DNA of 64,000 nucleotides from Oscarella lobularis (GCF_947507565.1 NC_089186.1:806001-870000), one strand, 5' to 3'; counted from the first letter of the stretch, positions 22,101-33,846 are shown. The notes: generated by a model not told the origin, from the letters alone. A program made the numbers and translations.

Positions 22101-25100
22101 TCGGCAAAGTCTTCGTCGAAGGTAAACACGTGTCCAACAAATGTTCCGCCGACGCTGTTTTCCGGAACGGAGCTCGGGCCGATAAGTTGGATTCCAGTCG
22201 GTCGATCGTTCTCGTCTGTGACGTCCACTTGAAACGTTTCGGTGATGTAGAGACCCCCGCTGTCGGTCGATCGCACGACGACTTTCCACGAGGGAGTCTC
22301 TTCGAAATCGAGACTACGCGTCGTTCTCAGTTCGCTGCCCACGAAATGGAAAGGAAAGTCGACTGGCACGTTTTCCAGCGTGTAGACGAAAGTCTAGTAA
22401 GAAAATCGTCGTCAAGTCCCGTGCCATGGTCGCCGCGCGCACGTACCTGTCGATCTTCGATCTCGTTGTCCGGATCGTCTGTCGTGAATTGCGCGACCAA
22501 TTGGCCCGCTGCCTGATTCTCAGCCACGGTACCGCCCTGCATGTGTGTGCTCGTCGGCATCTCGTTGACGTCCGTGACGACGACCACGAACGCCTGGTCT
22601 CTGCTCAAAGGCGGAATACCGTCGTCTACGCAACGTATGAGTACAGGCCAAGTGGAGTTCGTTTCGAAGTTGAGACTGGAATCGGCAACCTAAATTTTAT
22701 GCTTCCATCGTTGCTATAGAAACGAGATGGATGTTCTGCCCTACCATGAGAGCGTTGTCTTCGATGACAAATCGTCCACCAGAGTTACCAATAGCTGAAC
22801 AGGTGTGGTTTTGCCAAGAACCAGCAGGACCGAAATTATCTGGATCAACAACGGTAATGATTCCGACTCCGGCGTTAACCGGCGAATTTTCAGTAACCTG
22901 CACATACGATTTAAAGAATGATTTTGACTAGCCAGCGAAGAATAACTCACATTCAAATTAGACACAATAACGAGAGTGGGATTTTCGTTCACGTCGAGCA
23001 CCGTAACGAGGAACGTTTCTTCGCGATAGAGTGGAGGCACGCCGTCGTCAGTCGATCGCACCGTCACGTTGCATTCGCTTTTCGCCTCGAAATTCAATCC
23101 AGCATTCGGTGCCGTATACAATTGACAGTTTTTCACAACGAAGAGCCCGTTAGCGTCGTCGACGAGCGTGCACGTGTGGGTGTGCGTGGGATCCTGATCT
23201 TCCGTAACGAAATCGCCGATCAATTGATCGTTGAGATTTTCGTAGACTTCATCGACAGTCAATTCAATGTTCTTCAATAAAGAGCCTTATAAAAAAGGTG
23301 AAACGTTAAAGGATTAGGACTTACGTGCGGCACGTCATTGACGTTGACAATGTCGACATTATAACGACGAGTGAAGAACAGTCCCTTCAAGTCTGTCGTG
23401 CGGATATCGATATAATGTTTGGAGTTGCTCTCGTAGTCCAAATTGCCATTGACAATCAGTGTCGTCCAACACATCGTATTAATTCCCTGAAAGAAACGAT
23501 AGGATTGTCTTACTAGCGGCTCTACAGGTATGTCACCCACCGGTTTATCGGTAATTGTTTTGCACGTGGCACTTGCTCCCAGCGAGAATTTTCCGTTGGC
23601 CGTGTCGTCAAGACGAAACGTCAGCGTCTCGTTTTCGTCGTGATCCATTGCGACGATCTTCCCGACAACGGCTCCAACAGGCGACAGCTCTTCGACTAGC
23701 GGATGGTCGTTGGCGAATTTTAGCTGACCGTTCTCGTCGGTGACGTTGATGCGAATCGGAGCCTCGTTCACGTCGAGAACTTCGATAGTGAACGACTTCG
23801 TAATCTAGAAAAAAAGTCGGAATGTATGAAGAGCTAATATGTACGTAGTAGGTGTCCTCACGGAAAGGGCTGGTTTCCCGTTGTCTTTCGCCTCGACAAT
23901 CACAGTGTGCGAATTGAAAGTCTCGTAGTCGGCAGACGTCGCCTTTTGCAACTCATCGCCGACAATCTTAAACCTCCCATTGTCGTCGTCGATCAACGTA
24001 TATGTTGTCGTCTGCGAGACGTCGTCGTCCGTCGACGACAGTTTTCCCACGACCATTCCCGCCGGCGCATTCTCGAAGACTTTTTCGTGGGACAAGTCAA
24101 GAGCGCGGGGTCGATCGTTCACATCGGTCAATTGAATCATCAGCACGTAATCGATCGACAGGGCCGGCGAGCCGCTGTCCGTCGCTCGCACGACGACGTC
24201 GTACTCTTTCTTTTCTTCGATATTCAAAAGACATTCCTTACCGCCGAGAGCTAGGCACTTCGCGTTTGACGCTGCCACTTCGACCACGCCCCCGTCCAAT
24301 CTGAATCGACCCGACGCACCGTCCAACATCGAATAGGTGAACGTTTGTCGAGCGGATGCGAGATTGTCCGGATCGGTGGTCGATAATTTTCCGATTCGCG
24401 TGTTCGCGCCGCTGTTTTCCGGCACGGTGTTGGAGTTAATGCTAATTGACGTCGGTTTCTCATTTACGTCGAGAACGCGAACGATGAACGTCGCCGTCAC
24501 CGACATGGGCGGCGATCCGCTATCGGTCGACATGACAACGATCGTGTGACAATCGGCGATCTCGTAATTCAAATTCGCCGACGGCGACACTTTGATTTTG
24601 GTGCCGTCGACGACGAATTTGCCGCCGGCGCTGTTGATCAATTTGTACGCGTGAGTCTGCGCGACGTCGTCGTCGATCGTCACCAGACCGCCGACGACGG
24701 CTCTGTTCTTATTTTCGACAGCGGTAGGAGAGCCGCCGGCCAATTGAATAGCCTTAATTAGAGAAAAAGTGCTATCTCATTTTTTTCGGTTTGTTCGTGT
24801 TGTCTTTTTACCGTGGGTTTGTCGTTTACGTCGACGACGGCAATTGTAAAGCGAATAGCAACGAAAAGTCCGCCCTTGTCCGTTGCTCGAATTATAATCG
24901 TGTGCTTGCCGTTTCCTTCGTAGTTCAATGCGCCTGCTACCGTCACCGATGCCGTGCACACGGACTTGACCCCCTGAGAAAGAGAAAAAGAACGGTTTGA
25001 GAACAAGAGTCACTAATATTCTATTTACAGCAATTAAATTGGTCGAACTGCAAATTCCACTCTTCTCCACTTGGAAAAGTCCGCCGGCGTCGTCGTCCAA

Positions 25101-28100
25101 CGAAAACGTTAGTTTCTGAGCGGCATCTTCGTCGTGGGCTTCTACGATGCCGACGGCGGTTTTCAGGCGAGAGTTTTCGCTCACTCGAGGCGAATTGTCA
25201 CCAAAGCTCAGCTGCCGTTTTTATCTTTAAAGATGATCGTCACGGGCGGCTCGTTGACGTTCAGTACTTCGACTGTAAAGACTTTGGTCATCTGCGTAAA
25301 CGAGGTCAGGGAGAAATCGCACGGAAACAATTTCTTACGGATAGTTTCGGATTGCCGTTGTCCGTCACGACGATCGTTACGGAATGAGACGTCTTCGTTT
25401 CGTAATCGGCCGATTTGGCTTTCTGCAGTTTGTTGTCTTTCAATTTGAACAGTCCCTTATCGTCGTTCGTTAATTTATACGTAAGACTTTGACCGGCGTC
25501 TTCGTCTGTCGCACTCAACGTTCCGACTAGAGTTCCAGCAGGCGCATTCTCCTTAACCGAAAACGTATCGATTTGGAGATTTCGCGGCTGATCGTTGGCG
25601 TCCGTCACGGCGATCGTCACGGTGAAATCTTTCTGGAGGGGCGGACTTCCATTGTCCGTGACGCGAACGACGATCTTGTGAGATTTCGCCTTTTCGTAAT
25701 CGATCTTGCACTCGGCACCGCCGTTCTTCAAACAACCGACATTCGAGACCGCTCCCTTGACAACGCCTTTCTCGACTTTGAATCGACCCGCAGCGCTGTC
25801 GATGATAGTGTAGGTAAACGTCTGACGCACGCTCATAAAGTTGTCCGGATCGGTTGCCGTCAGCGTGCCGACGACGGTATTCAAAGCGCTGTTTTCCGTC
25901 ACTTTGCCGTTCGACAAACGAACGGCGGTCGGAACCTCGTTGACGTCCTTCACTTGAACGGTGAACGATTTCTCGACGAACAGAGGCGGAGATCCGGAGT
26001 CGGTCGATCGAACGATGATCGTGTATTGAGAAGCGTCTTCGTAATTCAAATTCGCGTTCGAGGACGTCATCAATGTACTGCCCTTTATCACGAATCGATC
26101 GCCGGCCGAATTCGTGAGCGTGTACGTGTGAAAGTTTGCCGGATCGTCGTCGGTCGTCGTGAAACTGCCGAGACGTTTGCCGTTCTCGTTCTCGTCGATT
26201 GACGGTTGAGCGCCGCCGGAGAAGGAAATGTCTCTCGGTCGATCGTTGACGTCGACGATTTTAATCGAATATCGAGCCGTTTTGAAGAGTTGGTGCTCGT
26301 CGGTGACTCGAACGACGATCGCGTGCAAGGCGTCGACTTCGTGATTGAGAACGCCATTGACGATGACCGGAACGGTGCATTTCGTCTTCAAATTCTAGGT
26401 AACGAAAATTAGACAACTATCTTCCAAAGGAGTATACATGCACCTAATGTAAGCCCAAACCTCCTTCTAACGAAACGTTCACCAAATCTTCTATGCATTT
26501 ATTTTATCTCCTTACCTGAACGTTGACTGACGCACAGGTGACGGAAGACGTCTTCAGTGCAAATCGATTTCCCGCCGTGTCGTCGAGCCGGAATGCGAGC
26601 TTCTGATTGGCGTCGGCATCGTACGCGACGAGAGTTCCGACTATCGTTCCCTTCACCGAATTTTCCTTCACCGTCGGATTATTGCCGGCAAACGACATCT
26701 GCCCGTTCGTCGACGCAAACGTGATGCTGACGGGCGGCTCGTTGACGTCGAGAATCTCGATCGTAAACGTCTTCGAAACTCTCATGGCTGGTTTACCGTT
26801 GTCCGTCGCAACGGCGACGATTTTATAACTCGTCGTCGTTTCGTAGTCGATTCCGCTCGACGTCTTTCGCACGACCTGATTAGCGGCGTTGAGCGAGAAT
26901 CGACCGCCGGCGTCGTTCGAGAGCGTGTACATTATTTTCTGCCCGGAGTTTTCGTCGCTAACCGACAAGCCACCGATGGGAGTATTAACAGCGGCGTCCT
27001 CTTTCATCGTATAGCCGGAAAGCTTGAGATTCCTCGGCTGGTCGTTGACGTCGCGAAGACGAACGGTGAAAGTGACGTCTTTGTACAGCGACGGCGATCC
27101 GTTGTCTTGACTCCGAATACGTACGGTCAAGGTCTTCTGCGTTTCGTAGTTGAGTAAGCAGAGGCTTCCGCCTTCGGCTAGACAGCGGCTATTGGACGCA
27201 GCGACTTCGAGTCGATTGCCGTTGACTCGAAATCGGCCGCGAGCGCTGTCGAGAAGCGAGTACGCAAACGCTTGGCCATTGTCGGGATCCGTCGTCGCCA
27301 GGGAACCGACGAGGGTCCCCTTTGCGCTATTCTCATTCAGGTAGACGTTGGATAACTACAGAAGCATCAGATAGAGCCAGAACAAAAGCGAGAAAGACGT
27401 TACATCGCACCGATATGCCTGTTGGTCGTTCATTGACATTTCGCACGTTGACTGTGAATGAAGAATCCAAATAGAGACCCCTGTTGTCCGTGCTGCGAAC
27501 CTTTATCTCAAAACTAAGGAGAAAAAGGAACTTCTTTCTGCCGTACATGAACACTGCGTGGAGTACCTGTTTGGCGACACCTCGTAGTTAGGACTGAAGG
27601 TGATTGCGAGACTGCTTCGCTAACAAGTTTGAATTTTCCGTTGGCGCTGTTGAGCAGACGATATGTGCAAGTGTCTTTGGGATTCGGATCCGTTGTCGTA
27701 AACGCGCCGACAACCGACTCCGCCTTCACGTTCTCGTACACATCACTTCTCGACAGAGACACCTACATGAAGGAAAACTAGAACGAGAATCGGAGTCAGA
27801 TCTTTCTTTTACCTTGCTTGGCGGTTTGTTAATTCTGGAGCAGTAGCTTCCACTGTACGTCGTCCACGCTCCGGATGACTGACAGGTAATCGAACTCGGT
27901 CCGTTCTTCAGTTCGTATCCGTTCGGACACTGGGTGACGCACGTTTTCCCGTACGACGTTCCGGAGGGGCACGAAAACGTCGCATATTTGCACGTCGTGC
28001 CGTACGTCGTGCCCGACGGACAGAATGTTACCGACGGCGCGCCGCAATCACGCGGACGACACGTTCGTCGATCGCTGTTGAGAAGGTAGCCACTGCGGCA

Positions 28101-29949
28101 CGAGCACGTGCCGCCGTTGCAGTTGTGCGAGCAGCCGCCGTTTGCCGACCCGCACTGTCGCGATTGCTAGCGGTAAAACAAAATTAACAGCTACAATGAT
28201 TCATTCAGTACGAGTAATATTAATAAAGCATCTACATTCGCAGCGGGTTTCGTTCTAAAAGTGTTTATAAAATTAAATTGGGTAGTTAGAGCCCGATTCG
28301 ACATCTGACGGCAAATTGTGTAGGGCTAAAATGAGGTTCGGGACAACGTACAACTTAGTCGGAAAGCTGCCGTACACAGCACGCTCTTCCTAGGTACATA
28401 GAAGTAATGCACTTTAATAGGCATGAATTGGGACAAAGGGAAAAAGGAGACTAAGTGAAAACTTCTAAAGAAGGCCTCAGGAACACGAAGGATGCGCGCA
28501 TCTTAAACCTCCTACGCGCAATGAACTAAAAATTTTACCGATAGAGAAGGACAGCCCGATCCTCGGCAATTTTGACTCTGGGAAACGCTTCGGTAACGAT
28601 ACGACAATCCGAGGGTGCACTTTTCCGAACAACCGCCCCAATTTCCCCACGAGTTCACCTGAAAGCAAAATGAGAAAAGTGAAAGACAGACGGGGACGCG
28701 TACGACAAACCTGGCAGTCTCGATTCGCCGCGTACGACGTGCACATTCTCGACTCGGACAAGGACGGGCACGGGCCGCCGCAAAAGGCGGCCGTCGTTAC
28801 CCGTCGAGTGCGAGTCGATTGACCCGACCCGCACTGGTTACTGCACTGTGACCAAGTCGACCAGCCGCTGACGACGCAATTGCGTCTATCGTAGCGCTGA
28901 CAGGACCTCGATCGACTCAGAGTCGGACACGACGTACCGCCGCAACTGGCACTCTTCCAAACAGACCGAGACTGAGACCTACGAAAGATTCAATAAATAA
29001 ATGAAAAGTCCAAGTCAGTAAACGTTTCTCACTGGCGTCCGGAACCGCAGCTGGCCGAACATAAGCCCCAGCTACCCCACCCGTTGACGGCGCAGTCCAC
29101 TGGGCAACAGCCCGCCGAACAACCGATTGTCTGATTCGTCGACGGACACGACGAGCCGCCGCAATAGGGCGACACTCTCACGCTTCGATAGTCATTGTTC
29201 CCTGACCGCAATTTGCACTACAGCAACCGTACGACGACCAGCTGTTCATCTAACGACAATTCGTCGTAGCTATATAAATAGAGGTTCAAGTGACACGCGG
29301 TCTACTCACTTGACAATCTCTTCTGGAGTACTGCGAACAGAGATGACTACTGGAGATACTCGGACAGCCAGAGCCGCCACAACTGGCTCTTCTCGTCACG
29401 ACGACGCCACGCGTCTGGCGTCCGTATCCACAATTTGCTGAACAGGAGCCCCAAGAGCTCCACTTCCACTGACAATTTTGCCTACAGCAGCCGCACTTTT
29501 CCCGATGCGTTTCCGACAGGGCGGGACAGCCGGATCCCCCGCACGACGACGCCCGCGAGACCGAGCGATAGCGACGCTGCGTCGCCGTCGTTCCGCACGG
29601 GCAGTTCGTCGACCACGAGTTCCACTGGTTCACGAGGCAATTGACCCGGCAACAGGCGTTTCCGCACGATTGTTGCCAGCTGCGCCAGTTTGAACAGGCC
29701 GATCCGCCGCACGACGCCGAGCGTCGCGTAGAACGGGTACGATACCGATATCCTCCGCCGCACGTTTGACTGCACGAACCCCAGCTGCTCCAATTGTTGA
29801 GAAGGCAACTACGAAGAAGAATTTCTCATTAAAGTTATCGAAATCTGCCGCTTGAAACGAAGCTGACTTTTTCGGACAGCAGCATCCTCCAAATTGGACG
29901 TTGCTGTTGATGTTGCACGATCCGCCGCAAAATATATTTGACCTAAAAA
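18199..29949 (-). CDS. Giant adhesion receptor: TSP1 - EGF/CCP - ~22 cadherin repeats - EGF - TM - NPxY tail
   Basis: One minus-strand gene with about 30 exons and mostly 50-100 nt introns. In order it holds about seven TSP1 modules (29949-28525), an EGF-like and CCP-like Cys block (28169-27829), about 22 cadherin repeats recognised by the DxNDxPT/VNExPT linkers (27762 to about 19590), EGF-like modules, a SEA-like region, one TM helix and a cytoplasmic tail. Cadherin repeats mediate Ca2+-dependent adhesion, and TSP1 modules bind matrix or glycans, so it is probably a type I cell-surface adhesion protein. The true N-terminus with signal peptide was not found; the first exon seen already lies inside a TSP1-like Cys region. 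Lesions: an in-frame TAG at 19156-19158, a frameshift in the fourth TSP1 near 29200-29208, and a third NPIY out of frame after the annotated stop. It could be two genes (TSP1 and cadherin), but the exon phases join cleanly at 27829/27762. Confidence 0.75.
19156..19158 (-). other. In-frame TAG within an EGF module
   Basis: The frame reads NVDDCA, TAG, LPCFGASTCIDG. The sequence on both sides is one continuous Ca-binding EGF module with its Cys spacing kept, and no plausible intron removes the codon. Confidence 0.85.
19159..20033 (-). CDS. Last cadherin repeats and EGF modules of the adhesion receptor
   Basis: The exon begins after acceptor CTTCGTAG with LINEGRELVV, completing a cadherin repeat, then one more repeat, then Cys-rich EGF modules (CRCNVGFLQPDC, CSCRDGYRGVLC) with Ca-binding DVDEC-like starts (VQVDECASNPC). 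The preceding exon should end at AAC-GCG-TTT-GAC before GTAGAG (about 20209), giving a cadherin reading NAFDLINEGREL. The apparent stop near 20169 is therefore intronic. Confidence 0.8.
20209..27762 (-). CDS. Cadherin-repeat array with a four-repeat higher-order module
   Basis: Repeats carry the usual Ca-binding motifs (PEN/DEN, DxD/DPDN, LDYE/LNYE, DxNDxP). Repeats 1-4, 5-8 and 9-12 follow the same order of four distinguishable types, including one with a Cys pair (CLKNGGAEC, CLALGGKEC, CLAEGGSLC) and one with the preface GQMSFAGNNP, GSLSFGDNSP or GQLKFANDHP. Short introns fall at equivalent places in each module. Confidence 0.8.
27829..28169 (-). CDS. EGF-like and CCP-like Cys module of the adhesion receptor
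   Basis: Begins after acceptor CCGCTAG in phase 0 and reads QSRQCGSANGGCSHNCNGGT with CSCRSGYLLNSDRRTC (EGF-like). It continues with RDCGAPSVTFCPSGTTYG, ending CQSSGAWTTYSGSYC (CCP/sushi-like). It links the TSP1 block to the first cadherin. Confidence 0.75.
28525..29949 (-). CDS. TSP1-repeat block of the adhesion receptor
   Basis: About seven thrombospondin type 1 modules with W-x-x-W cores (NNWSSWGSCSQTCGGGYRYR, SGWSTWSQCSNQCGSG, NSWGNWGGCSEKC) and repeated CGGSGCPSLS ends. Several modules end in a CC or DC pair. The fourth module (about 29251-29199) shifts frame between SANCGQG and DYRSVRVSPYCGG. An upstream exon near 29949 adds FCGGSCNINSN...GGCCCPKK. Confidence 0.75.
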
Positions 29950-29984
29950 GAACAAAATGATTATCCTCGAATCAAATAACAACA

Positions 29985-30215
29985 GACCATTAACCTATAA
30001 AAAATCCTATACTCTAATAAAACCTAAATTACCTGACAGTCCATTGATCTAAAATGCATTTTAATGAAGCAAACTACGCTAATACGTCTAAATCACCTCA
30101 AAATCCATTGACCTAGAATAATGCCTATACGCTAATCAACCTAGATTACCTCACAATCCATTGACCTAAAATATGCATCTATTCAAACCTAAATTACCTG
30201 ATACAATTCACTGAA
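29985..30215. repeat. Degenerate tandem repeat (~65 bp unit)
   Basis: The phrase CCTAAATTACCTGA(C)A...TCCATTGA(T/C)CTAAAAT recurs about four times with variation, in the presumed first intron or upstream region of the adhesion gene. The remaining DNA to about 30600 shows no gene. Confidence 0.6.
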
Positions 30216-30612
30216 ATGGTCTAACCGGGGGTGGCGGCTGCAAGCTAAGCACGTTCAGGGGAAAGGAGCTACAAACCTACTAAGCCTCTAATCGCCCTAC
30301 CTACTGACAGCCGCCTTCAGCCCTAATGCAAAGGGAAGGGACCAGTGCACACTAACATAGTCGGTCGTGATGCAAAACCAAGAACGATGCTACGTCTACA
30401 ATGAATGCGTGTCGTCCCGCTACACTCCCCGTAACACACGCAAATGAAGCCTCATGCATTGCCATGACACCAGCTCGCACTTCTCAACCCCAACCCGCCC
30501 TCGATTACTAGTGTTTAGATTCGTTCCGAAATCGTTCTATGCTGAGGAGTGCGAGTGGCATGCCAGGCAATCCACGACGTGTGTGTGACAGAGAGGCCCG
30601 CCCCCTAAGTGC

Positions 30613-30830
30613 ATGCCTACTCCACGGGGACCCCAAGAGAAAAACCTCGAAAAAAATTCACTGATCTTCGTCTGCGCTACACCCATGGGCACACCGCGTC
30701 GGAAAGTAGACGATCCGCCGTTTATAAGGCGGGAAGACTTGGCAACGTGCCGTTTAATTCTAAAAGACATATATCAAGTCAATTGCGAGAAAAGAGATTG
30801 TCATTTGCGTATCGAGGGTGACATGACAAA
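30613..30830 (+). pseudogene. Unknown ORF, 5' half, split by the gypsy insertion
   Basis: Open frame from ATG 30613 (MPTPRGPQEK...) to the target site. Removing the element and one copy of the CAAA duplication lets it continue in frame into 36013-36334 (about 179 codons in all). No family was recognised. Being open across the empty site is weak evidence for a real gene. Confidence 0.4.
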
Positions 30831-30941
30831 TGTAGTAAGGTCTAATCCAGGCTAACGGGAGGGAGGATAGATAATGGGTAGTTGGAGAGATAATAAAATA
30901 GTCTAGTCTGAAGTCTGGGGTAAGCACAACGCTTCACTACA
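30831..30941 (+). repeat. 5' LTR (111 bp)
   Basis: Begins TGTAGTAAGG and ends CTTCACTACA. Very short for an LTR. It differs from the 3' copy by A against G in AATCC(A/G)GGCT. Confidence 0.95.
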
Positions 30942-30975
30942 ATGGTGACAGGAGTCCTCATCTCGACGCCGTCCG

Positions 30976-33846
30976 ATGACCGACCAGCCGAACGACACAG
31001 ACCAGCCCCCCGACCCCGCCGACGTGAAACCGCCCGACGGCCTCGGCGGCGCATCCGCCGCTCTTCGCTTCAGCTCTCTCCTCCCCCCGCCATTTCGCGC
31101 CGCTCCGGATCAATCCTGGGAAGACTGGGAGGAAGACTTCACATCTTGCGCACAGCTCAATCACTGGGACGACGCCGCCAGCCGCCACGTGCTTCAGCTG
31201 CGGTTACAAGGCCCCGCTCGCGAAGCTCTTCGTTCATTGTCACCGGCGACGAAATCTCAGTTAGCCACGCTTCTCGCCGCTCTTCGAGATCGCTTCCTGC
31301 CGGCCAATCATCACGAGGTTAAACGCTCAACATTTCGGCTCCGCACGCAACGCAGCGACGAAGGTATTTTGGCTTTTGGGAACGCGATTCGGGGCCTCGC
31401 CGCACAAGCTTTCCCCACGATGGATATCGCGCAACGCGATCTGCTCAGTCGCGACCAATTTCTCGATGGTCTTCGGGACGGCCATCTCCGTCTCCGCGTT
31501 CGCTACGGCAACCCGAAGAGCTTAGACGACGCAATTCGCATTGCGCTGGAAGTGAACGCTGCCGAGTTAGCCGAAGAACGTCGCCGCGCTGACGGCGGAC
31601 AATCGATCCCCACTTCAACGGTGCCACCTTCACTTATCGCCTCGGCCGCACCTGCCGACACCTTGTTGAAAGCAGTCGAACAACAATCTACCTTACTCTC
31701 ATCTCTTCTCAACCGCGTTATTCGCCTGGAGTCACCGGCTCACGCTTCGTTCGCTGTGTCGTCTGGCGTTCCGTACGCCCCACGTTCGTCTGTGCCCCTG
31801 GCAGAGCGCCGCTGTTGGAATTGTGGTGAAATGGGACATATTCGCATGACGTGCACGAAATTTAGCGCAAAACATGACACCCATCAACAGTGTTACCCGC
31901 TCCCTTCGCGCGACGAACCTTTACTCCCACCCTTCGCGGTCGGCGCGTTGCAACCGGTATCACCTCAGTCCGCCGCTGTCTTTCAAGTCGACGCTATGGT
32001 AAATGGCCACTCGAGCCGGTGCCTCCTCGATTCATGCGCGGCCGTTTCGATCGTCCCGCCGTCATTCGCCCCGACGAATATCCAACAGTCGACCGAACAG
32101 TTATCGATGGCTAGCGGACATAACATCCCGGTTCTCGGCGCACTGAATCTTCCACTTACAATCGGGACGTGGTCAACGCAACACTATTTTCGTGTCGCAC
32201 CAATCGCTACCAATCCAATCCTCGGTGCGGATTTCATCACCCAACACGACATTGATCTAATCGTCTCGCGTCGTCAATTACGATTGCCGTCGGGATTTTC
32301 CCACCCACTCATCGCCCCTCCCCCACCTTCGTTGTTGCCCGCATCACCGACCCCGTCGTCTCCGTTGTACTCAGTCGTACTCGTTGAGTCCGTCGTGTTT
32401 CCGCCCGGCCAGATGGAAATGATAGTCGCCGGTGCCGTCATCTGTCCCGATACCAAGGAGCGTTGCACGTCGTCGTCTCATCCGCTGTTATTCGAACCAT
32501 CAGAGCAACTGGCGGAGAAATACGACCTGATTGTCGCCGCGTCATTGGCCAACAACACTACTGGCATCATCCCTGTCAGGGTTTTCAATGTGGGCGGACA
32601 ACGTAAACTGTACAAAGGCAAGCGGCTCGGAACGGCGGAAGAGATCGATCCCTCGACACTAACAGCCCCTATTTCGAATACGTCGCCACGCGATCAGTGG
32701 ATACCGCCACTTCCGGACACGCCCACTCTGACACCTTCACAACGTGCAGCTCTAGAGACTCTCCTCATGGAATACAACGACATTTTCAGTCGCCACCCGT
32801 CCGATCTGGGGCGCACTAATATTTGCCAGCATTGCATCGTTACTACGACGGACCGCCCAATTCATCAACGTCCATATCGTCAGCCCTTTCATCTCCGCGC
32901 CGAAACAAATCGCCAAGTCCAAGAAATGTTGGATGAAGGAATCATCACCCCGAGTTGCAGCCCGTGGTCGTCCCCGGTCATCCTGGTAACGAAGAAAAAT
33001 GGGAAGTTCCGGTTTTGCGTAGACTTCCGCCTTCTCAATGACATTACGGTGAAGGATGCGTACCCCATCCCTCGCATCGACGAGACCCTGGACAGTCTCG
33101 GAGGCGCCCTATTCTTCACGACGTTGGACTTAGCTTCTGGCTATTGGCAGGTCCTTCTGGCTGCGGAAGACAGGGCTAAAACGGCCTTTTCGACGAACGG
33201 CGGCCACTTCGAATTTCAAGTGATGCCGTTTGGACTTACAAATGCACCAGCCACATTCCAAAGTCTGATGGATGTTGTACTTCGGGGACTCACGCTCGAC
33301 TCCTGCCTGGTGTACCTCGACGACGTCCTTGTACACTCACGCACCTTCGAGGAACACCTTTGCCGCCTACGCGCAGTCTTCGAGCGGCTACGCACGGCTG
33401 GGCTGAAATTACGCACGGAAAAGTGTCAATTTGTGCGATCGGAGGTGCCGTACCTGGGGCACGTCGTCAGCGCTGAGGGTATCGCAACGGATCCGACAAA
33501 AGTGGATAAAGTCCGGAATTGGCCCAACCCGCGTACGAAAACGGAAGTACGATCGTTCATCAATTTTGCTGGGTACTATCGTCGTTTTGTCCCTGGATTC
33601 TCCACCATCGCCGCTCCTCTTCACAACTTGACGACAGGCCATTCCAAATTCACCTGGACAACGGAAGCAGAGCGTGCCTTTGCTACCCTAAAGGAAAAGC
33701 TGACCGAAGCCCCTGTACTGGCGTTTCCGCGCTTTTGGAACAATTCAGGCTCAAAACAGACGCCAGTGATGTTGGACTTGGCGCCGTCCTTTCCCAAATT
33801 ATCGACGGCCACGAACGCCCCATTGCCTTCGCCAGCAAGAAGCTGA
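30976..33846 (+). CDS. Gypsy gag-protease-RT (frame 1 of pol)
   Basis: A 956-codon frame. An N-terminal gag region has WEDWEEDF followed by helical segments. A single CCHC knuckle (CWNCGEMGHIRMTC) lies near 31811-31855. The retropepsin-like site reads LLDSCAAVS, so DSC replaces the usual DSG/DTG. The RT has FCVDFRLLN, the LDLASGYWQ motif and the catalytic YLDD (about 33313). Gag and pol share one frame without a stop. The frame leaves the conserved RNase H sequence after about 33735 and ends in about 35 unrelated residues. Confidence 0.9.
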   Translation: MTDQPNDTDQPPDPADVKPPDGLGGASAALRFSSLLPPPFRAAPDQSWEDWEEDFTSCAQLNHWDDAASRHVLQLRLQGPAREALRSLSPATKSQLATLLAALRDRFLPANHHEVKRSTFRLRTQRSDEGILAFGNAIRGLAAQAFPTMDIAQRDLLSRDQFLDGLRDGHLRLRVRYGNPKSLDDAIRIALEVNAAELAEERRRADGGQSIPTSTVPPSLIASAAPADTLLKAVEQQSTLLSSLLNRVIRLESPAHASFAVSSGVPYAPRSSVPLAERRCWNCGEMGHIRMTCTKFSAKHDTHQQCYPLPSRDEPLLPPFAVGALQPVSPQSAAVFQVDAMVNGHSSRCLLDSCAAVSIVPPSFAPTNIQQSTEQLSMASGHNIPVLGALNLPLTIGTWSTQHYFRVAPIATNPILGADFITQHDIDLIVSRRQLRLPSGFSHPLIAPPPPSLLPASPTPSSPLYSVVLVESVVFPPGQMEMIVAGAVICPDTKERCTSSSHPLLFEPSEQLAEKYDLIVAASLANNTTGIIPVRVFNVGGQRKLYKGKRLGTAEEIDPSTLTAPISNTSPRDQWIPPLPDTPTLTPSQRAALETLLMEYNDIFSRHPSDLGRTNICQHCIVTTTDRPIHQRPYRQPFHLRAETNRQVQEMLDEGIITPSCSPWSSPVILVTKKNGKFRFCVDFRLLNDITVKDAYPIPRIDETLDSLGGALFFTTLDLASGYWQVLLAAEDRAKTAFSTNGGHFEFQVMPFGLTNAPATFQSLMDVVLRGLTLDSCLVYLDDVLVHSRTFEEHLCRLRAVFERLRTAGLKLRTEKCQFVRSEVPYLGHVVSAEGIATDPTKVDKVRNWPNPRTKTEVRSFINFAGYYRRFVPGFSTIAAPLHNLTTGHSKFTWTTEAERAFATLKEKLTEAPVLAFPRFWNNSGSKQTPVMLDLAPSFPKLSTATNAPLPSPARS

